From contig CAYXTI010000026.1 of assembly GCA_964468495.1 (NCBI GenBank), forward strand, positions 1 through 64,000: a stretch of 64,000 nt of DNA. Direction: 5' to 3'. How positions within the stretch are numbered: the first letter of the stretch is position 1; every line of letters starts with the position of its first letter. The notes beneath the pieces are model-generated. The model did no database searches and was not told the DNA's origin. It saw only the letters and a program-made list of their open reading frames with translations. This document shows, one piece after another, positions 11,060 to 21,111 of this stretch. Made by a program: the position numbers and the translations under genes. The stretch is from CAYXTI01 sp964468495. Lineage in GTDB: Bacteria > Pseudomonadota > Alphaproteobacteria > Rickettsiales > Rickettsiaceae.

Positions 11060-11437
11060 AGTAATTAGCAAATTAAGAAAATGTTACTCAAGTAGTTGCT
11101 TTCTATAAACAAATTAAGTAAGTTATTGGTTTAAATTTATTATAGAAAGTAAAAATACTAATTATTCTAATAAATAATCTTGAATAAGAAAAATAAGTTA
11201 GTATAACTAAAATAGTATAGGTTATAATTATTACCAATAATTAAGTTTATTATGTAATAAAGCACGGTCATTGATAGTTTTAAATAAAAAAGAAATAATC
11301 CTAAAATATATAATAATATTCTGTATTATTAAGTATAAAACTGAAAAATAATATACTACAAATATTGTTAAAAGAGACTATGTCCTTACCAAAATTATGT
11401 TATTTAATAATATTAACCCTTATTATTGTTATTGAAG
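11060..11437 (+). other. Intergenic region without recognised features
   Basis: This is a 378-base AT-rich spacer between comM and dprA. Stops are frequent in all frames. I found no tRNA-like fold, convincing terminator or repeat. Confidence 0.6.
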
Positions 11438-12580
11438 ATGACAAATAATTTATTTTCTATAAACAACAAAAAAATATCATATTCAAAAGAGACAATTGAT
11501 ATTTTAAGGTTAATAAGAAGTGAAAATATCGGACCAAAAACATTTATGTCGTTAATAAAGTTATTTGGTAATGCATCTTTAGCTCTAGAAAATATAGCTG
11601 ATTTTTCAATTAGAGGAGGAAAAGAAAAAGCAATTAAAATATGTTCTAAGAATGATGCTATTAAAGAAATAGAATTATTATCAAAAAATAACGCCTATTT
11701 AATTACTTATAAAGATAGCAATTATCCAAAATTATTACTACAAATATTTGATCCTCCTCCGGTACTTTCATATTCAGGAAATATAGAATTATTAAAAAAC
11801 TCTAAAACTGTAGCAATAGTTGGAGCAAGAAATAGTTCTCTTAATGCTCAATTATTTACTAAAAAATTAGTACAGGATTTAATAAAAGCAGGCTATAATA
11901 CAGTAGCAGGTCTAGCAAGGGGAATAGATACAGTAACTCATACAACATCTATAGAAAATACTATAGCAGTTATTGCTGGAGGTATAGGTAATGTTTATCC
12001 TCCGGAAAATAGTAAATTATTTTCAGATATTGCAAAAAAAGGCTTAATTATATCAGAATTACCTATTTATTCTAAACCATATAGCTATAATTTTCCTCAA
12101 AGGAACCGTATTATATCAGGAATATCGTTAGCAACTATAATAATAGAAGCCAGTATACATTCAGGGTCATTAATTACAGCACAATATGCTATTGACCATA
12201 ATAGAGAACTATTTGCAGTTCCTGGCTTTCCTATGGATCCAAGATGCATGGGAACAAATAAGCTCATTAAAGATGGAGCATATTTGCTTGAATCAGCTAA
12301 TGATATTATTACGCAATTAGATGTATACAATAAAAATAATCAACCACTTACTGAACTAGATAATAACGATAAAAATTTTACATTAAATAAAAATTTAACT
12401 ATAACTTCACAAGAAAGACAAAAGATCATCAATTTATTATCAGCTTCATCAATAACATATGAAATGCTAGCAATAGAGTCTAAATTACCTATGCCAATAG
12501 TACTTACCATATGTATAGAGCTTGAATTAGCTGGAAAAATTACTAGATATCCTGGTAATAAAATAGCATTAATATGTTAA
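11438..12580 (+). CDS. dprA: DNA-processing protein DprA
   Basis: DprA (Smf) binds incoming single-stranded DNA and loads RecA during natural transformation. It is widely kept in Rickettsiales. The 380-aa protein has an N-terminal SAM/HhH-like region (LIRSENIGPKTFMSL), then the Rossmann-like DprA domain with IVGARNSS, the GLARGIDTVTH nucleic-acid-binding motif, FPQRNRIISGIS, and a C-terminal winged-helix-like tail (residues about 325-380). The ATG at 11438 is preferred over an in-frame TTG at 11426. It is followed after 28 bases by topA, an order conserved in Alphaproteobacteria. Confidence 0.94.
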   Translation: MTNNLFSINNKKISYSKETIDILRLIRSENIGPKTFMSLIKLFGNASLALENIADFSIRGGKEKAIKICSKNDAIKEIELLSKNNAYLITYKDSNYPKLLLQIFDPPPVLSYSGNIELLKNSKTVAIVGARNSSLNAQLFTKKLVQDLIKAGYNTVAGLARGIDTVTHTTSIENTIAVIAGGIGNVYPPENSKLFSDIAKKGLIISELPIYSKPYSYNFPQRNRIISGISLATIIIEASIHSGSLITAQYAIDHNRELFAVPGFPMDPRCMGTNKLIKDGAYLLESANDIITQLDVYNKNNQPLTELDNNDKNFTLNKNLTITSQERQKIINLLSASSITYEMLAIESKLPMPIVLTICIELELAGKITRYPGNKIALIC

Positions 12581-12608
12581 ATTATAAGGTATTTAAATTA
12601 ATAATTAT

Positions 12609-14981
12609 ATGAAACTAGTTATTGTAGAATCTCCAGCAAAAGCAAAAACAATAAATAAATATTTGGGGAATGATTTTAAAGTTTTAGCATCTTTTGGTCA
12701 TGTAAGGGATTTACCTTCAAAAAATGGATCTGTTATCCCCGAGAAAAATTTTTTAATGAAATATGTTATTTCTACAAAAACAGAAAAACATATTAATATC
12801 ATTACTAATTATGCTAAAAAAGCATCAGAAATATATCTAGCTACAGACCCAGATAGAGAAGGAGAATCAATTGCTTGGCATATTATTGAAGTTCTAAAAG
12901 AAAAAAAAATAATAAAGGATAATTTTAAACGTATTACCTTTAATGAAATCACACAAAAAGCTATTTTAGAAGCTATAAAAAAACCAAGATCAATAAATGA
13001 AGATTTAGTTAATGCTCAACAAGCAAGAAGAGCATTAGATTACTTAGTAGGATTCACATTATCTCCAGTATTATGGAGAAAAATTCCAAAATGTAGATCA
13101 GCCGGACGAGTACAATCAGTGGCGTTAAGGCTAATTTGTGATCGAGAAGAAGAAATAGAAAAATTTATAAGCCAAGAATATTGGGATATAAATCTAGATA
13201 TGTTAAATAGTAAAAATGAAAAATTTATATCAAAATTAACTACTGAAAATGGTAAGAAATTAACAAAATTCTCAATACCTAATCAAGAATTAGCAAATAA
13301 AATTAAAAAACAAATTGAAGGGAAAAACTTTTCTGTAATAAAAATAGAAAAGAAAAAACAAAAAAAGAATCCATTTGCACCATTTATTACTTCTTCATTA
13401 CAACAAGAAGCCTATAAAAAACTTGGATTTTCAACAAAAAAAACAATGATAATAGCACAAAAACTTTATGAAGGTCTCAATATTGATGATACTACTATAG
13501 GATTAATTACCTATATGCGAACGGATGGAGTATCTCTATCTGAAGAGGCGATAAGTAGTATTAGGTCTGCAATAAAAACTATTTATGGTGAAAAATATCT
13601 TCCTAAAAACCCTAAGAAATATAAAAAACAAGTAAAAAATGCACAAGAAGCTCATGAAGCTATAAGACCTACTAATATTAATTTATTACCAGAGGAATTA
13701 ATTAATAAAATTGATGCAGATCAACAAAAACTATATGAACTAATATGGAGACGTACAATAATGAGTCAAATGGAAAGTGCTATTATCAATATAATAGAAG
13801 CTACCTTTAGTTCAGAAGACAAACTATTTATAGCAAAAGCACATGGATCAACAGTATTTTTTGATGGATTTAATAAAGCTAATAAAGAAAACTATAGTAA
13901 AATAAAAAATGAGCAAACCCAATCCAAAGAATTAGCATACCTATTTGAATCAGAACAAGTAAAAATTAAAAATATAAATACGTTACAGCATTTTACTGAG
14001 CCTCCAGCAAGATATTCAGAGGCAAGTTTAGTCAAAAAACTTGAAGAATTAGGAATAGGAAGACCATCTACTTATGCTACAATTATCTCAGTATTACAAG
14101 ATCGAAAATATGTAATAAATAATACTAATCGTTTTTTTCCAAGTAATTTAGGTAGGTTATTAACATTATTCTTAACAGGATTTTTTAAGAAATATATAGA
14201 ATATAATTTTACAGCCACTTTAGAAGAAGATCTAGATAAAATTGCGCTAGGAAAGATGAAATGGATTAGTTTATTAAATGATTTTTGGATAGGATTTTCA
14301 ACAAATATTAATGATGTACAAAATAAAACAATTACAGAAGTAATTCAATATATAGAAGAACAATTAAATGATTATTTATTTAATAATAATAAATCTCAAA
14401 ATGACTACATAAGTAGTAAAAATTGTTCAAAATGTAAAGAAGGAGTATTAAAATTAAAAATAAGCAAGTTTGGAGTATTTTTAGCATGTAATAATTATCC
14501 TGATTGTACTTTTAAACAAGATAACATTTTTAATAAAGAGCCTAATAATGATGTAGAACCTTATGAAAAAGATATACTTCTTGGTAATGATGAAGAAAAT
14601 AATCAAATTTGGCTTAAAAAAGGAATGTATGGGTGGTACGTCCAAAAAGGAGAGGATACTATTAGTACAAAAAATAAGGTAAAAAAAGCTAAGCGTATTA
14701 CTATTCCAAAAAGCATAAATCCAAAAACTATAAATTTACTTACAGCTTTGAATTTACTTAAAATGCCTTTTTCTTTAGGAAAAGATACTAGCACTAATAC
14801 AGATATTATACTTGCTATCGGTAGATACGGACCATATTTAAAACATAATAATTTATGTACTTCAATTCCTAAGGACCAAGACTTATTTTCAATTACTATT
14901 AATGAGGCCATAAAAATTATAAAGACCAGAGAAAAAATTAAATCTACTAATAAAAAAAAGGTCTTGATTGCTAATAAGTAA
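12609..14981 (+). CDS. topA: DNA topoisomerase I
   Basis: This type IA topoisomerase relaxes negative supercoils. The 790-aa protein starts with the TOPRIM domain (VIVESPAKAKTI; DPDREGE with the metal-binding acidic residues near 80-86). The core carries the active-site segment LITYMRTDG, whose tyrosine forms the covalent DNA link. RPSTYATII marks the end of the core. One C4 zinc finger (CSKCKEGV...CNNYPDC) and a topoisomerase C-terminal repeat (GKDTSTNTDIILAIGRYGPY) follow. Length is typical for alphaproteobacterial TopA with fewer zinc fingers than E. coli. It lies 28 bases after dprA and is probably cotranscribed with it. Confidence 0.96.
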   Translation: MKLVIVESPAKAKTINKYLGNDFKVLASFGHVRDLPSKNGSVIPEKNFLMKYVISTKTEKHINIITNYAKKASEIYLATDPDREGESIAWHIIEVLKEKKIIKDNFKRITFNEITQKAILEAIKKPRSINEDLVNAQQARRALDYLVGFTLSPVLWRKIPKCRSAGRVQSVALRLICDREEEIEKFISQEYWDINLDMLNSKNEKFISKLTTENGKKLTKFSIPNQELANKIKKQIEGKNFSVIKIEKKKQKKNPFAPFITSSLQQEAYKKLGFSTKKTMIIAQKLYEGLNIDDTTIGLITYMRTDGVSLSEEAISSIRSAIKTIYGEKYLPKNPKKYKKQVKNAQEAHEAIRPTNINLLPEELINKIDADQQKLYELIWRRTIMSQMESAIINIIEATFSSEDKLFIAKAHGSTVFFDGFNKANKENYSKIKNEQTQSKELAYLFESEQVKIKNINTLQHFTEPPARYSEASLVKKLEELGIGRPSTYATIISVLQDRKYVINNTNRFFPSNLGRLLTLFLTGFFKKYIEYNFTATLEEDLDKIALGKMKWISLLNDFWIGFSTNINDVQNKTITEVIQYIEEQLNDYLFNNNKSQNDYISSKNCSKCKEGVLKLKISKFGVFLACNNYPDCTFKQDNIFNKEPNNDVEPYEKDILLGNDEENNQIWLKKGMYGWYVQKGEDTISTKNKVKKAKRITIPKSINPKTINLLTALNLLKMPFSLGKDTSTNTDIILAIGRYGPYLKHNNLCTSIPKDQDLFSITINEAIKIIKTREKIKSTNKKKVLIANK

Positions 14982-15030
14982 AAAAGTTTATAAATAAAAA
15001 ATATTTGATTATGATTTACAAAAAATACTG

Positions 15031-16023
15031 TTAATTAATTAAGCTTCTAATATTCATATCAGTACTGTTTTCTAATAAATAATTGATAATTTTTGTATTC
15101 CCAGATTCTACAGCATACATCAAAGCTGTTTTTGTTTGTGCATCTCTAATATTTAAGCTAGCATTATACTGCACTAAGTATTTTACTCTTTCTAAATCAC
15201 CTGAATGTACAGCATAAATTAATGCAGTGCACCCATTATTATCTTGTATATTCATGTGATATTTTATAAAAGAATAGTTTTCAATATTATAATCTAAATT
15301 AAATATATTATTTACACATTTTTCTATATAATTTTTTTCTAGTTTTAGACTATGCTCTAGAAAGTATTTTAGAATATCTAATCTTCCTAAAATAGTAGCT
15401 ATAATTATTACTGTTTTACCACTATTATCTTTTATAGCTATGTTTGCATTATGTTGAACCAAATATCTCACGATTTCTAGATTTCCTATATCTACAGCAT
15501 ACATTAACGCCGTATATCCATCATTATCCTGAATATTAACATTTGCGTTATTTTCTACAAAAAACTTTATTACATCTAAATTTTCTGTATCTAGAGACCA
15601 CATTAATGCACTCCACCCATTGTTACTTAAACTATTTATATTTGCATTATATCGCTTTACTATTAAGCGTAATAATTTTATATGCCCTAAAAATCCGGCT
15701 ATCATTACAGCAGATATACCTTCTCTATTTCTTGTTTCTATATTTGCTCCATAATCAAGTAAAATCTTAGTAATTTTAAAGTTAGATTTAGCTATTGCTA
15801 TACTTAAAGCTGTACTACCATCTTTACTTTGAATATTTATATTAGAATTATTATCTATTAAAAATTTAACTATACTATAATGCATTTGCCAAGTAGCATA
15901 CATTAATACAGTGTACCCTTCTTCATTAGCATAATTTACATTAGCTCCTTTTCTTATTAAATCTTTTACTTTATTTATATTACCTAACATTATAGATTCA
16001 ATCAATAGCTGTTCATTCTTCAT
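15031..16023 (-). CDS. Ankyrin-repeat protein
   Basis: The 330-aa protein consists almost entirely of ankyrin repeats, about nine units of 33 residues. Repeated signatures are G-T/S-ALM-A and the NIxIQDNxGxTALIYAV type. One unit near residues 225-265 is degenerate. There is no signal peptide or membrane segment. Ankyrin proteins are frequent in intracellular Alphaproteobacteria, and several are type IV secretion effectors that bind host proteins; an effector role here is inference. Near-identical internal repeats (for example NIQDNDGYTALMYAV and NIQDNNGCTALIYAV) suggest recent internal duplication. It converges on topA, with only 49 bases between the stops, and lies upstream of flhA's 3' side on the same strand. 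Confidence 0.92.
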   Translation of the reverse strand: MKNEQLLIESIMLGNINKVKDLIRKGANVNYANEEGYTVLMYATWQMHYSIVKFLIDNNSNINIQSKDGSTALSIAIAKSNFKITKILLDYGANIETRNREGISAVMIAGFLGHIKLLRLIVKRYNANINSLSNNGWSALMWSLDTENLDVIKFFVENNANVNIQDNDGYTALMYAVDIGNLEIVRYLVQHNANIAIKDNSGKTVIIIATILGRLDILKYFLEHSLKLEKNYIEKCVNNIFNLDYNIENYSFIKYHMNIQDNNGCTALIYAVHSGDLERVKYLVQYNASLNIRDAQTKTALMYAVESGNTKIINYLLENSTDMNIRSLIN

Positions 16024-16261
16024 TCAATAATAACCTCTATTCTTAATATTATTTTTAATAAAAATACTCCAATTAAAAATAAAACTACTTAATAATAAAA
16101 TATTATTACCTATGTCTTAGTTTTTCTATTTTAGAAATAAAAACTATAAGATATTAATAAAAATTAAATTATATAATAGATTCATTTTAATTGCTTACCA
16201 TCTTTAATAATTACTAAACTGTATTATTAATAGTAAAAATATCGATGATAAAAGAATAATC

Positions 16262-16314
16262 AATATTAAATATAAAAATTTTTATTATATCCAATAAAAA
16301 TTTTTATTAATATT
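16262..16314. repeat. Long AT-only inverted repeat in the ankyrin-flhA spacer
   Basis: The left arm, 16262-16286, pairs with the right arm, 16293-16314, over 22 bp with a 3-base bulge and a 6-base loop. Each arm also contains the self-complementary core TAAAAATTTTTA. It sits just 3' of flhA (minus strand), so it may act as a terminator. The rest of the 318-base spacer (16024-16341) shows no gene. Confidence 0.5.
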
Positions 16315-16341
16315 CAATATACACTATTTTAAAATAGCGTT

Positions 16342-18447
16342 TTACTTCATAGAGATTGAAGCAAGAGTAATTGTTTGTGTTTTATAATATAGTTCATTTT
16401 GGGATATAACATTAGTGGAAGGTCTAAACTTTGCTATAATAGACCTTATGTAAGGCCTAGTATAAGAACTAGTAATAAGTACAGGATTATTTCCTTGTTT
16501 ATTTTGAATATCAAAAGTAGATTTGATCTTTATAATAAAATCCTGTAATACTGAGGGTTGAATAGAAATTTGCTTATCTCCCATACCATCATCTACTAAA
16601 CTTGTAATAAATAATTTTTCCCATTCAGGCGATAGTGTAATCAAAGGTAGCACTCCTTCTTTATTAGTATTACTAACACAAATTTGTCTTGATAATTGTA
16701 GTCGTACATCTTCTATAGTAGCAGTTAAATTCTTATTAGATTTGATAGAATATGCTACTGATTCTAAAATAGTTGTTAAATCCCTAATTGATATCATTTC
16801 TGATAATAACCTCTGAAGGACTTTTTGAAAAAAAGCAATTGATACTATTTCAGGAACTGTATTTTTTACTAAATCTGGATGATACTCTTCAATAGCATCT
16901 AATAATTTTTTAGTTTCACTATATGATAGAAGATCTACCATATTATCTTTAATAATTTCTGTAATATGAGTAATAATTACAGTACTAGAATCTATAACAG
17001 TATAATTATGATATAATGCTTCTTGTTTATAATCTTGATCGATCCATTTTGCATTCAACCCAAAAGCTGGTTCTACAGTATTATCTCCTGGTATATCTAT
17101 AGAAGATTGATTATCAGGATTAATAACCATTAATTTATGAGGTCTTACTATACCATGGCCTGATTCTATCTCCTTAATTTTAATTACATAATAATCAGGT
17201 GCTAATTGTAAATTATCTTGTATTTTAATAGTAGGAATAACAAAACCATATTCCTCTGCTATCTGTTTACGTAAATTTTTTAATTGATCTTGTAACCCAC
17301 TATTAAGTAAGGGTATTAACTCATATCCTATTTCTAATCTAATGACATCTATATTGAGTAAATCTGTTGGTTTTTTTAATTGTTTTGAGTTAGCTACTGG
17401 TGCAGCATCAGTCAATTTAGTATCTATATTAGTATCTTTTTCTAGTAAACTCCCATTTTGATCTTTATTTTTTTGGCCCTGCAAAGAATTAATTACATAA
17501 CCTATACAACCTGTACAACTAGAAATTAAAGCAAAAGGTATAAATGGAAGACCAGGTAGTAATGACATCATAAAGGTAACTATAGAAGTAATAATTAATG
17601 CATAAGGATACTTACTTAATTGGCCAAAGATCATCTGATCAGCAGAAACATTACTTCCTGCTTTTGTTACTAATAATCCCGCTGATAAAGAAATAATTAA
17701 TGAAGGAATTTGAGTAACTAAACCATCTCCAATAGTAAGCATAGCATATGTTTTTACTGCTACTTGAAATGATAAATTTTTTTGAACAATCCCAACTATC
17801 ATTCCACCTATCAAATTAATAAAGGTTATTATTAACCCTGCTATTGCATCTCCTCTAACAAATTTATTTGCTCCATCCATGGCTCCATAGAAAGTACTTT
17901 CATGCTCAATATTTTTCCTACGACTCTTAGCCTCCCCCTCGCTTATTAACCCTGAAGCTAGATCTGCATCTATTGCCATTTGTTTTCCTGGCATAGCGTC
18001 TAAACTAAATCTTGCTGCAACTTCTGCTATACGACCAGATCCTTTTGTAATTACAATAAAATTAATTAAAGTTAGTATCAAAAATACAATTAACCCTATT
18101 ACTACATTTCCTTGCATCACAAAACCTCCAAACGCCTCAATGACATAACCAGCTGCACTAGAGCCCTTATGTCCATCAGACAGAATAAGTCTAGTAGAAG
18201 CAATATTTAAGGATAAACGTAATAATGTTGTCACTAACAATAATGTAGGAAAAACACTTAACTCAAGAGGTCTTATAATAAATAAAGTAGTTACCAATAT
18301 AGTAAAAGCAACAGCTATTGAAAAAGCTAATAAAAAATCAAGTAAAGCTGTAGGTATTGGAAATAATAATACCATTAAAATACTTACTATAGAAAATGCT
18401 AAAACTATATTTCCATATTTTGTAAGTTTTTTTATAATGTGTATCAT
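16342..18447 (-). CDS. flhA: Flagellar biosynthesis protein FlhA
   Basis: FlhA is the large export-gate protein of the flagellar type III secretion apparatus. The 701-aa protein has about eight N-terminal membrane helices (residues 1-330) containing the FHIPEP family signature RGDAIAGLIITFINLIGG and the loop with PGKQMAIDADL. A linker and a soluble C-terminal domain (about 360-700) that docks export substrates and chaperones follow. Length matches the family (about 690-705). It is an FlhA rather than a virulence LcrV/InvA homologue by its membrane-domain motifs and the presence of flhB at 44968. No other flagellar gene is adjacent, as expected for scattered flagellar genes in Rickettsiales. 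The gene appears intact. Confidence 0.94.
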   Translation of the reverse strand: MIHIIKKLTKYGNIVLAFSIVSILMVLLFPIPTALLDFLLAFSIAVAFTILVTTLFIIRPLELSVFPTLLLVTTLLRLSLNIASTRLILSDGHKGSSAAGYVIEAFGGFVMQGNVVIGLIVFLILTLINFIVITKGSGRIAEVAARFSLDAMPGKQMAIDADLASGLISEGEAKSRRKNIEHESTFYGAMDGANKFVRGDAIAGLIITFINLIGGMIVGIVQKNLSFQVAVKTYAMLTIGDGLVTQIPSLIISLSAGLLVTKAGSNVSADQMIFGQLSKYPYALIITSIVTFMMSLLPGLPFIPFALISSCTGCIGYVINSLQGQKNKDQNGSLLEKDTNIDTKLTDAAPVANSKQLKKPTDLLNIDVIRLEIGYELIPLLNSGLQDQLKNLRKQIAEEYGFVIPTIKIQDNLQLAPDYYVIKIKEIESGHGIVRPHKLMVINPDNQSSIDIPGDNTVEPAFGLNAKWIDQDYKQEALYHNYTVIDSSTVIITHITEIIKDNMVDLLSYSETKKLLDAIEEYHPDLVKNTVPEIVSIAFFQKVLQRLLSEMISIRDLTTILESVAYSIKSNKNLTATIEDVRLQLSRQICVSNTNKEGVLPLITLSPEWEKLFITSLVDDGMGDKQISIQPSVLQDFIIKIKSTFDIQNKQGNNPVLITSSYTRPYIRSIIAKFRPSTNVISQNELYYKTQTITLASISMK

Positions 18448-18894
18448 AAGATTTTTATGATTTCTTATTTTAATCTAATGAAATTAATCTATATTGAAAG
18501 TTATACTTGCAATGCTTTTATATTATTTTACTTTAATAGCATTATTTTAAAAAAAAATACTTAGTTTTGCAATAAGTCTTTCTCCACCACTATAATAACT
18601 TAATCTGTTTGTAATAGATTATATAATCTATGTTATATTATTATAATGAATAATTAACCACTTTATTCATAACTTATTTAAACCCTAAAAAATATATATT
18701 ACTAATATATAATAATCTAGCTATAAAGTACTATCCTAAATTCAATAAACAAACAAGTTCTAAAAATAGAACTATCTCTTATAAAAATTTTATCAAAAGA
18801 TTTAATCAGCAACTTTTTATACGATTAAAACTCAAGCTTTAAACGGTTATAAGTTAAAGAATCTTTAATTTACTATGCCTTGCTAAAACTAATA
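18448..18894 (-). other. Intergenic region upstream of flhA
   Basis: The 447-base AT-rich spacer lies between rpoZ and flhA. A small hairpin GTTCTA/TAGAAC occurs near 18755-18775. I looked for a sigma-54 -24/-12 element ahead of flhA on the minus strand and found none convincing. No tRNA or small gene is apparent. Confidence 0.5.
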
Positions 18895-19290
18895 TTAATT
18901 ATCAATTATAATATCATCATCAATATCATCGACAGATGAATCTAAACTAGAATCTAATGTTTGATCAAAAATATTAATATTCTCCTCTACATCACTAGAC
19001 CTTGTAGAAGCAAGATCTTGTATCTCAGCATGCAAATTCTCATCCTGAATTTTATCAAAAAACTTATTACGTACCCTTAAACTTGAAATTAATGACTCCC
19101 TTAATGCTGCAACATCAATACTTCCTCCTGCTATCTCACGCAATGCAATTACAGTATTTTTATCATTATCTCTATTAATAGTAACTGGGGCTCCAGATGA
19201 AATATCCTTAGTACGCTGCACAGCAACTGAGACAAGTTCAAATCTATTTTCTACCTTTTCTATACAATCTTCAACAGTAACTCTAGCCAT
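18895..19290 (-). CDS. rpoZ: RNA polymerase omega subunit
   Basis: Omega is the small core subunit that helps assemble beta-prime into RNA polymerase. The 131-aa protein starts with the family signature [20 protein letters not shown] and continues with [18 protein letters not shown] sequence at about residues 43-58. Residues 95-131 form an acidic, Asp/Ser-rich tail longer than in E. coli (91 aa); such tails are seen in Alphaproteobacteria. It stands alone upstream of a spacer, with rpoN upstream of it on the same strand, 167 bases away. Confidence 0.93.
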   Translation of the reverse strand: MARVTVEDCIEKVENRFELVSVAVQRTKDISSGAPVTINRDNDKNTVIALREIAGGSIDVAALRESLISSLRVRNKFFDKIQDENLHAEIQDLASTRSSDVEENINIFDQTLDSSLDSSVDDIDDDIIIDN

Positions 19291-19457
19291 AATAAATCTA
19301 TATTCTTCTTTTTATTAAAATTCTTTAATGATATAATTAACATTTAATATTCTACTCTAGTATATGCTAATACAGCAGATTACACAATAAATATTTATAA
19401 TCTAATTATTACAAATATAACTAATGATTAGAGTTATTAAATAAAGATTATTTAAAT

Positions 19458-20837
19458 TTAAACATAAATGTTTTCCATCTTATACCTTTTTTTTCTAATA
19501 GATGAGACATCTATTCCCATAGATTGACGATACTTAGCTACAGTTCTTCTAGCAATACTAATATTAAACTTACTTAATTCTAGTGAAACTTCTTCATCTG
19601 AGAAAACTCGATTTGGATTTTCATTAAAAATAATCTGTTTTATTAATTCTCTTGCTTTTGTGCTTGAAATACTAGTCTCATTGCACCTACAACTTGTTAA
19701 TCCAGAAGAAAAAAAATACTTTAACTCATAAATACCAAGAGGTGTTGATATATATTTTGCAGAAGTAGACCTACTAATAGTGCTTTCGTTAAACCCTGTA
19801 ATAGCAGCTATTTTATTTAATGTTAATGGCTTTAAATTCATTATTCCCCCAGTAAAAAAATGAATTTGTTCTTGAACAATAGCCGTTGCTACTTTTAAAA
19901 TAGTATTTGCTCTATTTGTTATACTATTTACTATATTTTTAGCAGCTTCAATTTCACCTTTTGTAAATTTTTTATCTGCTTCACAAACAAGTTCCCTTTG
20001 CACTTTTGTATAATAATCTTCATTTACTCTCAGCCTAGGGATAGCATCTGAGTTAATTTCTAGTATTATTGTCTTATCCTTGTCTAAGGTTAAAATTACG
20101 TCTGGTATCTTATAACTAGTTTCTTCAAAAATAAAATTATTACCTGGTTTTGGATTTAATAATCTTACTTGTTTTATCATAAACATTAAGTAATCTTTAT
20201 CTACATTACATAATTTTATAAGCTTAGCTATTTCTCCATTAGCTATTAAATCCATATTATTAACTAATTTAATAAAACTTTTATTAATAAGATTCTTTTC
20301 TTTTAGTTGAATCAATAAGCATTCTACTAAAGAACGAGCAAATACTCCTGAAGGCTCAAAATTATGCAGTTTTTTTAACACTTTTTCTACTATGTGCTTT
20401 GGACATTTTAAATTTTTAGCTACTTCACTTAAATCAATATTTAAATAGCCATTACTTTGTAAGGAATCCAATAAATAAAAAGCAATTAATTTTAATTTAT
20501 TATCATTAAAGACAAGATTAATTTGCTCCATTATATAATCCTTTAAGTTCTTCTTAGTTGAAATATTCAATAAAAAATTATAATCATTAGACTTAGAACT
20601 TGAATAATTAGAGTATGAACCTATTACCCTACCCTTATCATATAAAGATTTATTAGTACTCTCTTCTTCTCCTACTAACACATTACTATCTTCTACAAAA
20701 GGATTTTTTTCTAGTTCATCTAAAGCCACTTTCTGAAGCTCAATGCTAGACATTTGTAATATTGATAGACTTTTACGCATACTGGCAGTTAAATTAAGAG
20801 ACTGTTTTTGAACTAAAACCTGAACTTGCTTAGTCAT
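19458..20837 (-). CDS. rpoN: RNA polymerase sigma-54 factor
   Basis: RpoN directs RNA polymerase to -24/-12 promoters and needs AAA+ activators. The 459-aa protein has the Gln/Leu-rich region I (QKQSLNLTASMRKSLSILQMSS), an acidic region II, the core-binding region III, the helix-turn-helix (about residues 355-385) and the RpoN box ARRTVAKYRQ near the C-terminus, which reads the -24 element. All the expected domains are present. In Alphaproteobacteria sigma-54 often drives flagellar genes, so its survival beside flhA and with flhB in this window is consistent with a maintained flagellar programme. No sigma-54 activator gene is in the window. Confidence 0.94.
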   Translation of the reverse strand: MTKQVQVLVQKQSLNLTASMRKSLSILQMSSIELQKVALDELEKNPFVEDSNVLVGEEESTNKSLYDKGRVIGSYSNYSSSKSNDYNFLLNISTKKNLKDYIMEQINLVFNDNKLKLIAFYLLDSLQSNGYLNIDLSEVAKNLKCPKHIVEKVLKKLHNFEPSGVFARSLVECLLIQLKEKNLINKSFIKLVNNMDLIANGEIAKLIKLCNVDKDYLMFMIKQVRLLNPKPGNNFIFEETSYKIPDVILTLDKDKTIILEINSDAIPRLRVNEDYYTKVQRELVCEADKKFTKGEIEAAKNIVNSITNRANTILKVATAIVQEQIHFFTGGIMNLKPLTLNKIAAITGFNESTISRSTSAKYISTPLGIYELKYFFSSGLTSCRCNETSISSTKARELIKQIIFNENPNRVFSDEEVSLELSKFNISIARRTVAKYRQSMGIDVSSIRKKRYKMENIYV

Positions 20838-21111
20838 CTAAAAATATATAAATATAACTTAAAATAAAACAACTTCTTAACTAATTCCACCTAATCTTAA
20901 TGTGAATTATATAACTATTTCATCAGCAAAGCAATAGCTAATAATTATATTCCAATAAAGGCATTTTATATATATAAACAAATAAAATCATTAAACATCA
21001 CCTAAATTGATAGACTCTTTTTTATATAAAAAAAGACATTATTATTAATTTTTATAAATCAAAGAAATCACTTAAATAATGGATATAACTTATTTATAGA
21101 TATAATGTCTA

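Noticed and set aside
18448..18894. Sigma-54 (-24/-12) promoter ahead of flhA
   Set aside because: I searched the minus strand for the TGGC-N8-TTGC pattern and found no acceptable match.
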